DNA from: Neisseria mucosa
GTDB taxonomy: Bacteria > Pseudomonadota > Gammaproteobacteria > Burkholderiales > Neisseriaceae
NCBI RefSeq assembly: GCF_003044445.1
Contig: NZ_POWX01000003.1
Span: 62,001 to 126,000, forward strand
Direction: 5' to 3'
Length of the DNA stretch: 64,000 nt
Positions 34,492 through 43,847 of the stretch are shown here, piece by piece. Both the position numbers and the translations under genes were made by a program. Each line of letters opens with the position of its first letter. Position 1 is the stretch's first letter. Under the pieces are notes generated by a model. That model did no database searches, had not been told where the DNA came from, and was given only the letters and a program-made list of their open reading frames with translations.

Positions 34492-35406
34492 ATGTCTATT
34501 CAAAACCACCACTTAGACTGGCTCGAAGCCGAATCCGTCTACATCATCCGCGAAGTCGTCGCCGAAGCGAAAAATCCCGCGCTGCTGTTTTCCGGCGGCA
34601 AGGATTCCGTCGTTTTGCTGGCGCTGGCGGTCAAAGCGTTCAAACTCGAAGGCCGCCCGCTCAAGCTGCCGTTCAAGCTGCTGCACGTCGATACGGGGCA
34701 CAATTACCCCGAAGTGATTCAGTTCCGTGATGAAACCGTAGCGCGCACAGGCGTACAACTGGTGGTCGGCAGCGTTGAGGATTCCATCAAAAAAGGCACG
34801 GTCGTCCTGCGCCGCGAAACCGATTCGCGCAACGCCGCGCAGGCGGTGACGCTGGTGGAAACCATTGAAGAACAAGGCTTTGACGCGCTGATGGGCGGTG
34901 CGCGGCGCGATGAGGAAAAAGCGCGGGCGAAGGAGCGGATTTTCTCGTTCCGCGACGAATTCGGACAATGGGATCCGAAAAGCCAGCGTCCCGAACTCTG
35001 GTCGCTCTACAATACGCGGCTCTTTAGCGGCGAAAACATGCGCGTGTTCCCCATTTCAAACTGGACGGAACTCGACATCTGGCAATACATCGCCCGCGAA
35101 AACCTCGTGCTGCCGCCGATTTATTACAGCCACAAACGCGAAGTCGTCGAACGCGGCGGGCTGCTCGTCCCCGTTACCCCGCTGACGCCGAAACGCGAAG
35201 GCGAAGTTTCCCAAATCCGCGACGTGCGCTTCCGCACCGTCGGCGACATTTCCTGCACCTGCCCCGTAGCCAGCACCGCCGCCACGCCCGAAGACATCAT
35301 CGCCGAAACCGCGGCGGCCACCATTTCCGAACGCAGCGCCACGCGCATGGACGACCGCGTGTCCGAAGCGGCGATGGAAGAGCGCAAAAAGGCGGGGTAT
35401 TTTTGA
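34492..35406 (+). CDS. cysD: Sulfate adenylyltransferase subunit 2, CysD
   Basis: 304 residues, matching the 302 of E. coli CysD. The PP-loop [18 protein letters not shown] is at residues about 33-50. '[18 protein letters not shown]' and '[19 protein letters not shown]' are hallmark blocks, as is the C-terminus '[19 protein letters not shown]'. It makes APS from ATP and sulfate with the GTPase CysN. cysN normally follows directly; here a Correia element, a DUS hairpin and a convergent carbonic anhydrase gene follow instead. Confidence 0.96.
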
Positions 35407-35467
35407 GCGGAGCTGCTGGCGAAATCGGCTTGAGTTGAAACCCAAGCCGATGACTTTGTTCCGGAAA

Positions 35468-35574
35468 TATAGTGGATTAAATTTAAATCAGGACAAGGCG
35501 ACGAAGCCGCAGACAGTACAAATAGTACGGCAAGGCGAGGCAACGCCGTACTGGTTTAAATTTAATCCACTATA
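35468..35574. repeat. Correia repeat enclosed element, short form (107 bp)
   Basis: It begins TATAGTGGATTAAATTTAAA and ends TTTAAATTTAATCCACTATA. It lacks the internal segment of the long copies at 238 and 36465. It lies 61 bases past cysD, where cysN would be expected. Confidence 0.95.
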
Positions 35575-35594
35575 TTGTGATGAAGAGCGAAAAA

Positions 35595-35634
35595 AGGTCG
35601 TCTGAAAACCTAAATTTGGTTTTTCAGACGACCT
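35595..35634. terminator. DUS-pair hairpin after cysD
   Basis: AGGTCGTCTGAA (35595-35606) and TTCAGACGACCT (35623-35634) with a following TTTT form a two-way terminator between convergent genes. Confidence 0.8.
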
Positions 35635-35655
35635 TTTCGTTTACGGCTTTACCGT

Positions 35656-36414
35656 TTATTCGATGACAACGCGCGCGTTAAGCGGCTGGACGGGGCGGTT
35701 GTTATGAGAACCGACGGCGCGGGTGAATTTTTCTGCCTGCGCCTGATCGATGTGGTCGTAGGTTTTCAACAGCAGCCACGATACGCCTTCGCTGCACGGC
35801 GGCGTGGTCAGCGAACCGGCAAAGCGGTAGTATTTCAGTCGTTTCGGCAGCAGGGTGCCGGCGTCGAAAGCTTTGTCGAGGTTTATCTTTCCTTCCTTCA
35901 TCGGCATCACGTTCCATATAGGCGCGAGGCGGTCGTTGGTTTTTCCGGGTTCGTACAATACTGCCAATACCAAAGGCTGGCGGTTTTCGTCCAAGTGGAC
36001 GAAGTGGGCTTCCATCGGGAAGGTGCGGCCTTTGATTTGGTTTTCACTGGGGACGTGAAAATGGAATTGTTTCAGGGTGTAGGTACGGCCGTTTACGCTG
36101 AGGGTATTGCCACCTTCCGGGTAGTTGACTTGGATGGTGTGGCCGTTGTTTTCCACGTCAACCGCGCTCGGTTTGTAATTGACTTTGATGGCGGGCAGTC
36201 TGCCGGAGACGGTTTCGGTGATGTTTACGGGGGATTGGTTTTTGCCTGTGGAGCATAAACGGAACTCTTCGGAAAGCTCGCCCCAGCTTTCGGGGGAGTC
36301 GTGTCCGGTGTAACCCCAATGGGTGTGGCTGCCGTGTGCGGCGGCGGAGAATGCTGCGAAAGTGGACAGCAGGAAGACAGTCAGACGAGGCAACGTGAGG
36401 TTCAAGCAGGGCAT
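35656..36414 (-). CDS. Periplasmic alpha-carbonic anhydrase
   Basis: 252 residues. An N-terminal signal peptide (LTVFLLSTFAAFSAAAHG) sends it to the periplasm. The alpha-class zinc site is visible as FHFHVPSE (His118, His120) and EAHFVHL (His137). Cys54 and Cys207 (TTPPCSEGVSW) are placed for the conserved disulfide, and WGYTGHDSPESW opens the mature fold. It interconverts CO2 and bicarbonate. It closely resembles the known gonococcal enzyme. The upstream region carries a long Correia element 50 bases before the ATG, which may contribute its promoter. Confidence 0.95.
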   Translation of the reverse strand: MPCLNLTLPRLTVFLLSTFAAFSAAAHGSHTHWGYTGHDSPESWGELSEEFRLCSTGKNQSPVNITETVSGRLPAIKVNYKPSAVDVENNGHTIQVNYPEGGNTLSVNGRTYTLKQFHFHVPSENQIKGRTFPMEAHFVHLDENRQPLVLAVLYEPGKTNDRLAPIWNVMPMKEGKINLDKAFDAGTLLPKRLKYYRFAGSLTTPPCSEGVSWLLLKTYDHIDQAQAEKFTRAVGSHNNRPVQPLNARVVIE

Positions 36415-36464
36415 TGCAATATCCTTTCTGTAAGGAGGAGGGAAAAAGCATTGCGGTGCGTATG

Positions 36465-36621
36465 TATAGTGGATTAACTTTAAACCAGTACGGCGTTGCC
36501 TCGCCTTAGCTCAAAGAGAACGATTCTCTAAGGTGCTGAAGCACCAAGTGAATCGGTTCCGTACTATCTGTACTGTCTGCGACTTCGTCGCCTTGTCCTG
36601 ATTTAAACTTAATCCACTATG
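36465..36621. repeat. Correia repeat enclosed element, long form (157 bp)
   Basis: Nearly identical to the copy at 238-394, including the internal segment. It begins TATAGTGGATTAACTTTAAA and ends AATCCACTATG, where the last base has drifted. It lies upstream of the carbonic anhydrase gene. Confidence 0.93.
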
Positions 36622-36825
36622 GATTATTGTTATTTTTTATTTAACCATAGCCATATTAAATCATTGGGTCAAGCCTTCTTTGGGTAATTCCTTTAAGGCT
36701 ATGAAGTTAAAGCGAATTCATTTTTAAAAAAACGATATTGTCGTTTTAGGAATGGATAATAATTTGAAATAGAAAAACGCTGATTGGTGCGCGAGAAAAA
36801 TTAAAGGAAAGCCGCCCTATGATAA
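36622..36825. other. AT-rich intergenic stretch
   Basis: No gene or known repeat is seen here; it is AT-rich DNA between the Correia element and the DUS hairpin behind cysH. Confidence 0.4.
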
Positions 36826-36868
36826 AGGTCGTCTGAAAAAAACCTGAATTTGGTTTTTCAGACGACCT
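36826..36868. terminator. DUS-pair hairpin behind cysH
   Basis: AGGTCGTCTGAA (36826-36837) faces TTCAGACGACCT (36857-36868), followed by TTTTT; it lies 21 bases from the cysH stop. Confidence 0.8.
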
Positions 36869-36889
36869 TTTTGTCATGCCTGCCAAGGG

Positions 36890-37621
36890 TTATTTGTGTA
36901 ACCCGCATTCTTTGCTGTCTTTACTTTCCCACCACCAGCGTCCGGCGCGGATGTCTTCGTCTGCTTTGATGGGGCGGGTGCAGGGTTCGCAGCCTATGCT
37001 CGGGTAGCCTTGGAAATACAGGGCGTTGAGCGGGACGTCGTAGGCCTGCACGTATGCCCAGACGTCGTTTTCTTCCCAGTCGAAAATGGGGTTGAACTTG
37101 GCGATGTTGCGGCTGTGGTCGGTTTCTTCGAAATCCAGTTCGCTACGGGTTGCCGATTGGCTGCGGCGTTGTCCGGTCAGCCAGGCGGGGGCGTTTTTCA
37201 GGGCGCGGTTGAGCGGCTCGATTTTGCGGATGTGGCAGCAACGGCGGCGCAGCTCGACGCTGTCGTACATGGCGGTTGCGCCGAATTCCTGCTCAAACTG
37301 CTGCGCGCTTTCGGGATTGGGGTGGAAGACTTCCAGCTCTGTTTGGTAGCGGGCGTTGACGGCGGTAATCAGGGCGGCGGTTTCGGGATTGAGCTTGCCG
37401 GTGTCGAGGGTGATGATGCGCAGGGGGAGTTTCAGGCGGCAGATGGCGTCGGTAATGATCATGTCTTCGACGGCAAGGCTGGAGGCAAAAACGGCTTGCG
37501 GATAGCGGCGGGCGATGTGTTTGAGGCGGGTTTCGAGCGTGGCGACCAACTCGGGCAGCCGGTGCCGTTCGGCTTCGCCTGTCATCGGGATGGTCCAAAG
37601 CTGGGGGCGGAAGAGGGACAT
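36890..37621 (-). CDS. cysH: Adenylylsulfate (APS/PAPS) reductase CysH
   Basis: 243 residues from the ATG at 37621, which has an AAGGAACAG site; a longer in-frame start upstream has none. 'VFASSLAVEDMIITDAI' is the nucleotide-binding loop and ECGLHK the catalytic C-terminus. Two cysteine pairs, RRCCHIRKIEPL and GCEPCTRP, are the 4Fe-4S signature of enzymes that reduce APS directly, so cysC would not be required. It continues the sulfate pathway after CysD and before the siroheme enzyme. Confidence 0.94.
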   Translation of the reverse strand: MSLFRPQLWTIPMTGEAERHRLPELVATLETRLKHIARRYPQAVFASSLAVEDMIITDAICRLKLPLRIITLDTGKLNPETAALITAVNARYQTELEVFHPNPESAQQFEQEFGATAMYDSVELRRRCCHIRKIEPLNRALKNAPAWLTGQRRSQSATRSELDFEETDHSRNIAKFNPIFDWEENDVWAYVQAYDVPLNALYFQGYPSIGCEPCTRPIKADEDIRAGRWWWESKDSKECGLHK

Positions 37622-37745
37622 GGTTGGCTGTTCCTTGATTTTTGTTTTCAGACGACCTCTCGTTAAAAAGGTCGTCTGAAAGTTTGTACGGAACATTATT
37701 GTCGGGCGGTCTCGCGTGAAGGGGAAAGAATGCTTTTCTATTTCT

Positions 37746-38804
37746 TTATAACCAAAGCGATTGCTGCTGGTCTTTCGGCACGAGGTGGTTCACGCCTATG
37801 CCGATGAGGCGGAAAGCGTCTTCTCTCTGGGGCGGCACGCGCTGCATCAGGGTTTGCGCGGCGCAAAGCAGGGCGTCGGTGTCGGGCAGGACGGAAGAGT
37901 AGGTCAGGGAGCGGGTGATGATGCGGAAATCGTGGGTTTTCAGCTTGAGGGTTACGCCTTTGGCTTCGACGTTTTTGCGCATGATTTGCTGCCACAGGTC
38001 TTCGGCAAGGTGGGGCAGGTGCCCGCCTGCCTGTTCGAGCGACAGGTCTTCGGGCAGGGTGATTTCGGTGGAGATTTGGAGGCGTTCGCGTTCGGCTTTG
38101 ACGGGGCGCTCGTCCGTACCGCGTGCCAAATCATAAAGGCGGTAGCCGTAGCGTCCGAAATGGTTTAAGAGTTCGCCGCGCTCGAAACGGCGCAAATCAC
38201 CCGCCGTCTGCATTCCCAGCGACTGCATTTTTTTCAGCGTGACCTTGCCCACGCCGGGGATTTTGCCCAAAGGCAGTGTTTCCAAAAATGCCATGACTTT
38301 GTGCGGCGGCAGGACGAACTGTCCGTTCGGCTTGCGCCAGTCCGACGCGATTTTCGCCAGAAATTTGTTCGGCGCGATGCCTGCGGAGGCGGTCAGACCG
38401 GTTTCTGCAAAAATGGCGGCGCGGATTTCTTTGGCTACTTCGCTGGCGTATGGGATATTTTTGAAATTGTGGGTCACGTCAAGATAGGCTTCGTCCAGCG
38501 ACAAGGGTTCGATCAAGTCGGTATAGCGCCTGAATACGGCGTGAATCTGCGCGGAAACCTGACGGTACAAATCGAAATGCGGCGGCACATACACCGCTTG
38601 CGGACACAACCTTTTCGCCGTCGCCAACGACATCGCGGAATGCAGCCCGAACTGCCGCGCTTCATACGATGCGGCGCAAATCACCGAACGCGCGCCTTCC
38701 CACGCGACGACCACGGGCAGCCCTTTCAAATGCGGCTGCTCGCGCAGTTCTACCGATGCGTAGAACGCGTCCATGTCGATATGGATGATTTTGCGCTGGG
38801 ACAT
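37746..38804 (-). CDS. dinB: DNA polymerase IV (DinB)
   Basis: 352 residues, Y-family translesion polymerase. Catalytic motifs: HIDMDAFYASVELREQP at the start, 'VICAASYEARQFGLHSAM', and LSLDEAYLDVTH (metal-binding Asp-Glu). The helix-hairpin-helix thumb is 'KIPGVGKVTLKKMQSLGM', and the little finger runs to about 340. The tail QQQSLWL is a beta-clamp-binding peptide. Length equals E. coli Pol IV (351). No LexA-like site was seen upstream; Neisseria lacks a classical SOS response. Confidence 0.96.
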   Translation of the reverse strand: MSQRKIIHIDMDAFYASVELREQPHLKGLPVVVAWEGARSVICAASYEARQFGLHSAMSLATAKRLCPQAVYVPPHFDLYRQVSAQIHAVFRRYTDLIEPLSLDEAYLDVTHNFKNIPYASEVAKEIRAAIFAETGLTASAGIAPNKFLAKIASDWRKPNGQFVLPPHKVMAFLETLPLGKIPGVGKVTLKKMQSLGMQTAGDLRRFERGELLNHFGRYGYRLYDLARGTDERPVKAERERLQISTEITLPEDLSLEQAGGHLPHLAEDLWQQIMRKNVEAKGVTLKLKTHDFRIITRSLTYSSVLPDTDALLCAAQTLMQRVPPQREDAFRLIGIGVNHLVPKDQQQSLWL

Positions 38805-38860
38805 TGAAGACGGCCGGGAAAGAAAAAGAGACGGATATTTTAGCGGAAAACGATAGGGGA

Positions 38861-38890
38861 AGGTCGTCTGAAACCAGTTTCAGACGACCT
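38861..38890. terminator. DUS-pair hairpin behind rlmJ
   Basis: AGGTCGTCTGAA (38861-38872) and TTCAGACGACCT (38879-38890) with a 6-base loop lie directly after the leftward rlmJ gene, which ends at 38899. Confidence 0.8.
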
Positions 38891-38898
38891 TTGCCGGT

Positions 38899-39744
38899 TT
38901 ATTTGATTTGATAGTCTAAAACGAAACGCGCCGCATCATCTTGAGCCAGAATTTCCGTCAGCTTGGGCAGCGTATCCGCCAATTTTTTTGCCAACAGATA
39001 GGGCGGATTGACGACGAACATCCCGCTGCCGTGCATACCGAAACCGTCTTCGCGAGGTTTGTGGACATAAAGCTCGGCTTGAAGGTAATTTTCGGGCATG
39101 AGTTTTTTCAACTGTTCCGGCAGCTTGCGGCTCTCCTCGCGGCTCAAGCAGGGATACCAAACCAGATAACAGCCCGACTCGAAACGTTTGAGCGCGTCTT
39201 GCAGGGTTTGGACAACGCGGCGGTAATCTTGTTTTTCCTCATAGGGCGGGTCGATCAGTACCACGGCGCGGCGCGGCGGCGGGGGAAGCAGCGAAATCAG
39301 TCCGCGATAGCCGTCAGTCTGCGTGATTTGCCCGCGTTTGCCCAGACGGGCTTCTTTCATGTTGTTTTGCAAATGCGCAAAATCGGCAGGATGAAGCTCG
39401 AATAGGCGAAGTTTGTCGCATTCTCGGGTGAGAAAGCGGGCAAGCCAGGGCGAGCCGCAGTAGAGGTTTTCATCGGGCAGGATTTCTCTCAGACGACCGG
39501 TAAAGTCGGACAAATCCGAGGGCAGCGCATCTGCTTGAAGCAGCCGTGCAATCCCCTGCCGGTATTCGCCGACCTTCTGCGCCTGCTCGCCGCGCAAATC
39601 ATACAAACCCGCGCCGCTGTGGGTGTCGATATACCAATACGGTTTGTCTTTGAGGTTGAAATATTCCAGCGTAAGGAAGAGGGTGAAATGTTTGAGCATA
39701 TCGGCGTGATTGCCGGCATGGAAGGCGTGGCGGTAGCTGAGCAT
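38899..39744 (-). CDS. rlmJ: 23S rRNA (adenine(2030)-N6)-methyltransferase RlmJ
   Basis: 281 residues, agreeing with E. coli RlmJ (280). 'MLSYRHAFHAGNHADMLKHF' is its diagnostic start, 'YIDTHSGAGLYDL' is the SAM site, and the catalytic tetrapeptide is DPPY within VLIDPPYEEK. The end KPREDGFGMHGSGMFVVNPP is also conserved. It methylates one adenine in the 23S rRNA. It is a one-gene unit with DUS hairpins on both sides. Confidence 0.95.
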   Translation of the reverse strand: MLSYRHAFHAGNHADMLKHFTLFLTLEYFNLKDKPYWYIDTHSGAGLYDLRGEQAQKVGEYRQGIARLLQADALPSDLSDFTGRLREILPDENLYCGSPWLARFLTRECDKLRLFELHPADFAHLQNNMKEARLGKRGQITQTDGYRGLISLLPPPPRRAVVLIDPPYEEKQDYRRVVQTLQDALKRFESGCYLVWYPCLSREESRKLPEQLKKLMPENYLQAELYVHKPREDGFGMHGSGMFVVNPPYLLAKKLADTLPKLTEILAQDDAARFVLDYQIK

Positions 39745-39897
39745 GGCAGGGGTCGTCTGAAAACAGGGAAAGGCGATTATATCCGCAAATGCGGCAGGGC
39801 TGTTGCCGGGCTTTCAGACGACTTTGGGATTGCGCTGGAAGTAAACCGTCCCGACAGATTACCATCGCAGAAATTTTTGTTTTGTCCGATATAATAC

Positions 39898-39936
39898 AGG
39901 TCGTCTGAAAACCGGATTTCCGTTTTCAGACGACCT
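39898..39936. terminator. DUS-pair hairpin upstream of recD
   Basis: AGGTCGTCTGAA (39898-39909) and TTCAGACGACCT (39925-39936) with TTTTT following, between the divergent rlmJ and recD genes. It is more likely an uptake site than a terminator for either gene. Confidence 0.65.
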
Positions 39937-39955
39937 TTTTTCAATACGGGAAACG

Positions 39956-41716
39956 ATGATGGCTGAGAATACTGCCGATGATTTGAACCTTGCCGCCGCT
40001 CAAGCAGCGGGGCGTTTGCTGGAGCGTTGCGTACCGGAGGATGCTGCGGTGCTGACGCCGTATGTGTTGCGGCTGTTTGCGGCTTTGCAGAACGGGCATT
40101 CGTTTGTTTGGCTGGATGAGGGTGAAGCAGAGGAATTGGCGGGATTGGCGCCGACGGTCGGGCAGGGCGCGTCGCCGTTGGTGTTGCGGGGCAAAAAGTT
40201 GTTTTTGGGGCGGATGTGGCAGCTCGAGCATGATTTGGCAGCTGAAATTCAGCGTTTGGCGCAAGCGGAAGTCGAGCCTGTGGATTGGATGAGCGCGTCG
40301 CAAAACTTGTCTTGCTGGTTTGTCGATAAAGGCAGCGAAGGGCAGCGGGATGCGGCGGGGCTTGCTTTGCTTCAGGCGTTTATGCTGATTACGGGCGGAC
40401 CGGGTACGGGCAAGACGACGACTGTGGCGAAACTTTTGGGGCTGGTTTGCACCAACTCCGGCACGCGCCTGCCGCGTATCGCGCTGGCTGCTCCGACGGG
40501 CAAGGCGGCGGCGCATATGGCACGCGCGCTGCATCGGGCGGTGGACGGTTTCGAGATGACGGATGCGGTGCGCAATCATTTGTCCGCGTTGGAAGGGCAG
40601 ACGGTTCACCGCCTTTTGAAACTGCGCCCGCCGCAAATGCTGCCTGCGTTTGACGGAAACCGCCCGCTGCCTTTGGATGTGTTGGTGGTGGATGAGGCTT
40701 CGATGTTGGATGTTTCCCTGCTGCTTCACTTGCTGCGTGCGATTCCGTCGGGCTGCCGCGTGATTTTTTTGGGCGACGAGTTCCAACTGCCTTCGGTCGG
40801 TGTCGGCGCGGTATTGGCGGCGTTGTCGAGACGGACGGTTTTGGATAAGGAGACGGCGGATCAGCTGAGCATTTATCTGCCTGAACACGGTTTCCCCGTG
40901 GAGGAAAATCCGCCGGTTTTGTCGCAAAACGTCGCGCAACTGACAGTCAGCCACCGTTTCGGCGCAAATAGCGGCATCGGTTGCTTGGCGAGGTCGGTTG
41001 TGTCGGGTAAGAGCGGGGAAGGTTGGGCGCAGTTTGCCTTATTCCCCGATGAGTTGGAAATCCGCGAGGGTCGTCTGAAACAGCAGGCGGAACTGCTTTA
41101 CCGCAAACACGAAAAATACTGGCAGGCAGTCGATAAAAACGATGTGGCGCTGGCGTTCGGACACGCGGCGGATGTGGTCGTTTTGGCGGCATGGCGGCAG
41201 GACGCGGAGGCGTTCAACGAAGAGTATTGCCGTTATCTGCAACGCAAACATCGGGCAGGCGCGGATACGCCGTGGTTCGCGGGACAAATCATCATGATTG
41301 CGCGCAACGACTATACGCTGGAAGTGTTCAACGGCGACATCGGGCTGATTATGCCCGACGCGGAATCGGCGAACGGCTTGGCGGCGTATTTTCCGAATGC
41401 GGACGGCTTCAAAAAAATCGCCATCAGCCGCCTGCCGCAGTTTGATTCCGCGTTCGCCATGACTGTGCATAAAAGCCAGGGTTCGGAATATCGGGAAGTC
41501 TGGCTGTTGCCGCCGTCGGGGAAAATAGAGCAGGGCGGGGATGACGCGCTGTCGGGCTTAAACAATGCGCTGCTCTACACCGCCATCACCCGCGCACGGG
41601 AACGCTTCGTCTTTTGGGGAAATGAAGAGCAATGGCGGATGGCGGTGGAAACCCGCAAAACCCGCCGCACGGCATTGGGCGACATCTTGGACGCGATGTT
41701 CGTGCCGAAAGCTTGA
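39956..41716 (+). CDS. recD: Exodeoxyribonuclease V alpha subunit RecD
   Basis: 586 residues (E. coli 608). An N-terminal dimerisation domain (about 1-130) precedes an SF1B helicase: ITGGPGTGKTTTVAKL (Walker A), 'LVVDEASMLDVSLLLHLL' (Walker B), 'VIFLGDEFQLPSVGVG', 'TVHKSQGSEYREVWLL' and 'LYTAITRARERFVFWG'. RecD is the fast 5'-3' motor of RecBCD that processes DNA ends; recB and recC are not in the window. Two in-frame ATGs are adjacent, with a weak upstream ribosome site. Confidence 0.95.
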   Translation: MMAENTADDLNLAAAQAAGRLLERCVPEDAAVLTPYVLRLFAALQNGHSFVWLDEGEAEELAGLAPTVGQGASPLVLRGKKLFLGRMWQLEHDLAAEIQRLAQAEVEPVDWMSASQNLSCWFVDKGSEGQRDAAGLALLQAFMLITGGPGTGKTTTVAKLLGLVCTNSGTRLPRIALAAPTGKAAAHMARALHRAVDGFEMTDAVRNHLSALEGQTVHRLLKLRPPQMLPAFDGNRPLPLDVLVVDEASMLDVSLLLHLLRAIPSGCRVIFLGDEFQLPSVGVGAVLAALSRRTVLDKETADQLSIYLPEHGFPVEENPPVLSQNVAQLTVSHRFGANSGIGCLARSVVSGKSGEGWAQFALFPDELEIREGRLKQQAELLYRKHEKYWQAVDKNDVALAFGHAADVVVLAAWRQDAEAFNEEYCRYLQRKHRAGADTPWFAGQIIMIARNDYTLEVFNGDIGLIMPDAESANGLAAYFPNADGFKKIAISRLPQFDSAFAMTVHKSQGSEYREVWLLPPSGKIEQGGDDALSGLNNALLYTAITRARERFVFWGNEEQWRMAVETRKTRRTALGDILDAMFVPKA

Positions 41717-41728
41717 ATCAAACCCTAA

Positions 41729-41777
41729 AGGTCGTCTGAAAACGAAACGGATGCTGCCGGAAGTTTTCAGACGACCT
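41729..41777. terminator. DUS-pair hairpin behind recD
   Basis: AGGTCGTCTGAA (41729-41740) faces TTCAGACGACCT (41766-41777), 12 bases past the recD stop. Confidence 0.8.
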
Positions 41778-41960
41778 TTCTCTATTGATATGCGTCAAAA
41801 TCAGTTTGGAAATAAGCATAATACTCTAAATCTTCTTGACGGTTTGTGCCGTCTTTCATAGGATTACAGCCGTTCGATTACAAAAATTAGTAAATTTCTA
41901 ACAAATATTGATTAGGAATTTTTGTTAAAAATACCTTTTACCCTTCAATCGGAGATTGGC

Positions 41961-43079
41961 ATGAACATCCAAAAAAACTTTGCCGTTGTATGCGCTGCCT
42001 TGGCGGCATTACCCACCGCATTTGCAGAAACCGCTAGCGTAGAGCGCGATGCCGCCGCATTGGCAACGACGAGCGATTACGTCAATTCGGGCAGCGTCAT
42101 CCGCAAAGACGAAGACAAAATCAGCATTTTCAACGATTTGCTGACCGTAAACGGCACATTCCGCGTCCGTGCCGACACCAAAGACATCAATGCCAACAAC
42201 AGCAGCACCAATCCCACGCCCGACGCCTCCAATACCAATTTCAACGCCGAATTCTGGTTGCGCGCCAAACTTTATAAAGACTGGAAACTGGTAACCCAAA
42301 TCGAACCCAACATCGACTTGAAAACCGGTAAATTCAACGGCGACCATGATGTTCCCGTGAACAAACTCTATGCCGAAGGCTCGATTACCGAAGGCATCAA
42401 AGCCCGCGTCGGTAAATTCGGCGCATTCTCCTCCTACGGACGCGTCTGGGATACGGAAGTAACCGGCGGCGAAATCTTCTTTGACAACAAAACCCTACCC
42501 ACCAAAATTTACGCAGGCCGCCGTACCGGCAGCCTCAACGACAACGTATGGGGCATAGGCGGCCGCCGCAAACACTTCGCCGCCATTCAAAGCAGCCTGC
42601 CGATTAACGAAAACATCAATGTCGGCGCAACCGTCAGCTACATGAAAGACATAGACGTGCGCGGCGCGAAGAAAAACGCCGTCTTTGGCGAAATCGGCGC
42701 AGATGTCAAATTCAACGACGATTGGCGTTGGATGGCGGCGGTCAGCAAGTCCAACATCAAAGCCTATAACGACGCAGGACAAAAAATCAAAAACGACGGC
42801 GTGTTCACCGAAGTCCGCTACAAACTCGCCGATTGGAAAGTCCGTAATTCCTACGACGTCTTCCTGAACTACCGCCGCGTCGGCGCGCTTTCGGGCGTAT
42901 CTTCCGTACAAGACTACAGTAAAAACGTACAAGGCGTACAAGTCGGCGCGACCTACGTTCCTTGGAAAAACTGGAAAGTGTCAGGCTTTTACTTGGCGGG
43001 TAAACAAGTTACCCCGACTGCCGGCTCAAGCAGACAAGACGTCAACGTCTTGCGCGGTCAGGTGGAATACAAATTCTAA
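41961..43079 (+). CDS. Outer-membrane porin-like beta-barrel protein
   Basis: 372 residues from the ATG at 41961, which has a GGAGAT site. A clear signal peptide (MNIQKNFAVVCAALAALPTAFAE) is cut near residue 22. The mature protein has alternating amphipathic strands ('TFRVRADTKDIN', 'AEFWLRAKLYKDWKLVTQIE', 'KARVGKFGAFSSYGRVWD') and ends in EYKF, the aromatic C-terminus used for outer-membrane assembly. It resembles putative porins found in many Neisseria but not PorA or PorB. The cargo is unknown. A terminator follows. Confidence 0.85.
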   Translation: MNIQKNFAVVCAALAALPTAFAETASVERDAAALATTSDYVNSGSVIRKDEDKISIFNDLLTVNGTFRVRADTKDINANNSSTNPTPDASNTNFNAEFWLRAKLYKDWKLVTQIEPNIDLKTGKFNGDHDVPVNKLYAEGSITEGIKARVGKFGAFSSYGRVWDTEVTGGEIFFDNKTLPTKIYAGRRTGSLNDNVWGIGGRRKHFAAIQSSLPINENINVGATVSYMKDIDVRGAKKNAVFGEIGADVKFNDDWRWMAAVSKSNIKAYNDAGQKIKNDGVFTEVRYKLADWKVRNSYDVFLNYRRVGALSGVSSVQDYSKNVQGVQVGATYVPWKNWKVSGFYLAGKQVTPTAGSSRQDVNVLRGQVEYKF

Positions 43080-43110
43080 GACTTTTGGATAAAGGTTTTG
43101 TAGAAACGAA

Positions 43111-43139
43111 AAAACAGGCAGGGAAAACCTGCCTGTTTT
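43111..43139. terminator. Intrinsic terminator after the porin gene
   Basis: AAAACAGGCAGG and CCTGCCTGTTTT form a 12-bp stem with a 5-base loop ending in T4, 32 bases past the stop. It is not a DUS hairpin. Confidence 0.88.
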
Positions 43140-43227
43140 AGTTCGGATAAGATTTCAGATGACCTGTACCTGTTTCCTGATAAAGGTCGTCTGAAAAGTA
43201 CGATTCCACCAAGACAAACTCCGAACC

Positions 43228-43629
43228 CTACCAGCTGTCGCGCTTCATGCGGTCGAGTTGGCGACGGTCTCGTTTGGTCGGCCTGCCGTCGGGATACGCC
43301 GCGCTGATGCGGCTTGCTTGGTCAAGCTGTTTTTGCGCTTCGCGTTCGGCGGCGGTTTTCATGTCTTCTTCGTAAAGCTGGCGCGCTTCGGGCGCGGGGC
43401 GGCGTTGGTGGTTGAGTGCCAATACTTTGATTTTGTAAGGCAGCGAATTGAGCGTCAGGTCGATGATGTCGCCCGCGCTGATGTTTTTGCTGTTTTTGAC
43501 TTTGGCACCGTTGACCTGAACCCTGCCCAATTCGATATGTTTTTGAGCCAGTGCGCGGGTTTTGAAAAAGCGCGCAGCCCAAAGCCATTTGTCGAGCCGC
43601 ATCGCCGTATTGTCGTGGTCGTTTTTCAT
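43228..43629 (-). CDS. hslR: Ribosome-associated heat-shock protein Hsp15 (S4 domain)
   Basis: 133 residues, as in E. coli HslR. The N-terminal S4 RNA-binding domain reads 'MRLDKWLWAARFFKTRALAQ' then 'GRVQVNGAKVKNSKNISAGD' and IIDLTLN; a basic tail ends RPTKRDRRQLDRMK. Hsp15 binds 50S subunits that still carry a nascent chain and helps recycle them. It is a one-gene unit, convergent with the porin gene. Confidence 0.93.
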   Translation of the reverse strand: MKNDHDNTAMRLDKWLWAARFFKTRALAQKHIELGRVQVNGAKVKNSKNISAGDIIDLTLNSLPYKIKVLALNHQRRPAPEARQLYEEDMKTAAEREAQKQLDQASRISAAYPDGRPTKRDRRQLDRMKRDSW

Positions 43630-43847
43630 AGCCTGTTTGAAATGATTGAACTGAATGGAAGTTTATCATAAGATACGGCACTTCATTTGTTTAGTGCAGA
43701 TATACTATATCGTTGTAAAAGGTCGTCTGAAAAGGCATCCGCCCGATTATCTGCCGTCTTGCACGGCATATCCTCAATGAGAAATGCTGCCAAATATGCC
43801 TGATTGGCGTATGATAGCGGCAGCGTCCCTACCGAGAGCTTCACCCT

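Noticed and set aside
39941..40954. A 337-codon minus-strand frame opposite recD
   Set aside because: It is Arg/Gln/His-rich and lies antisense to a clearly conserved recD; typical shadow of a high-GC gene.
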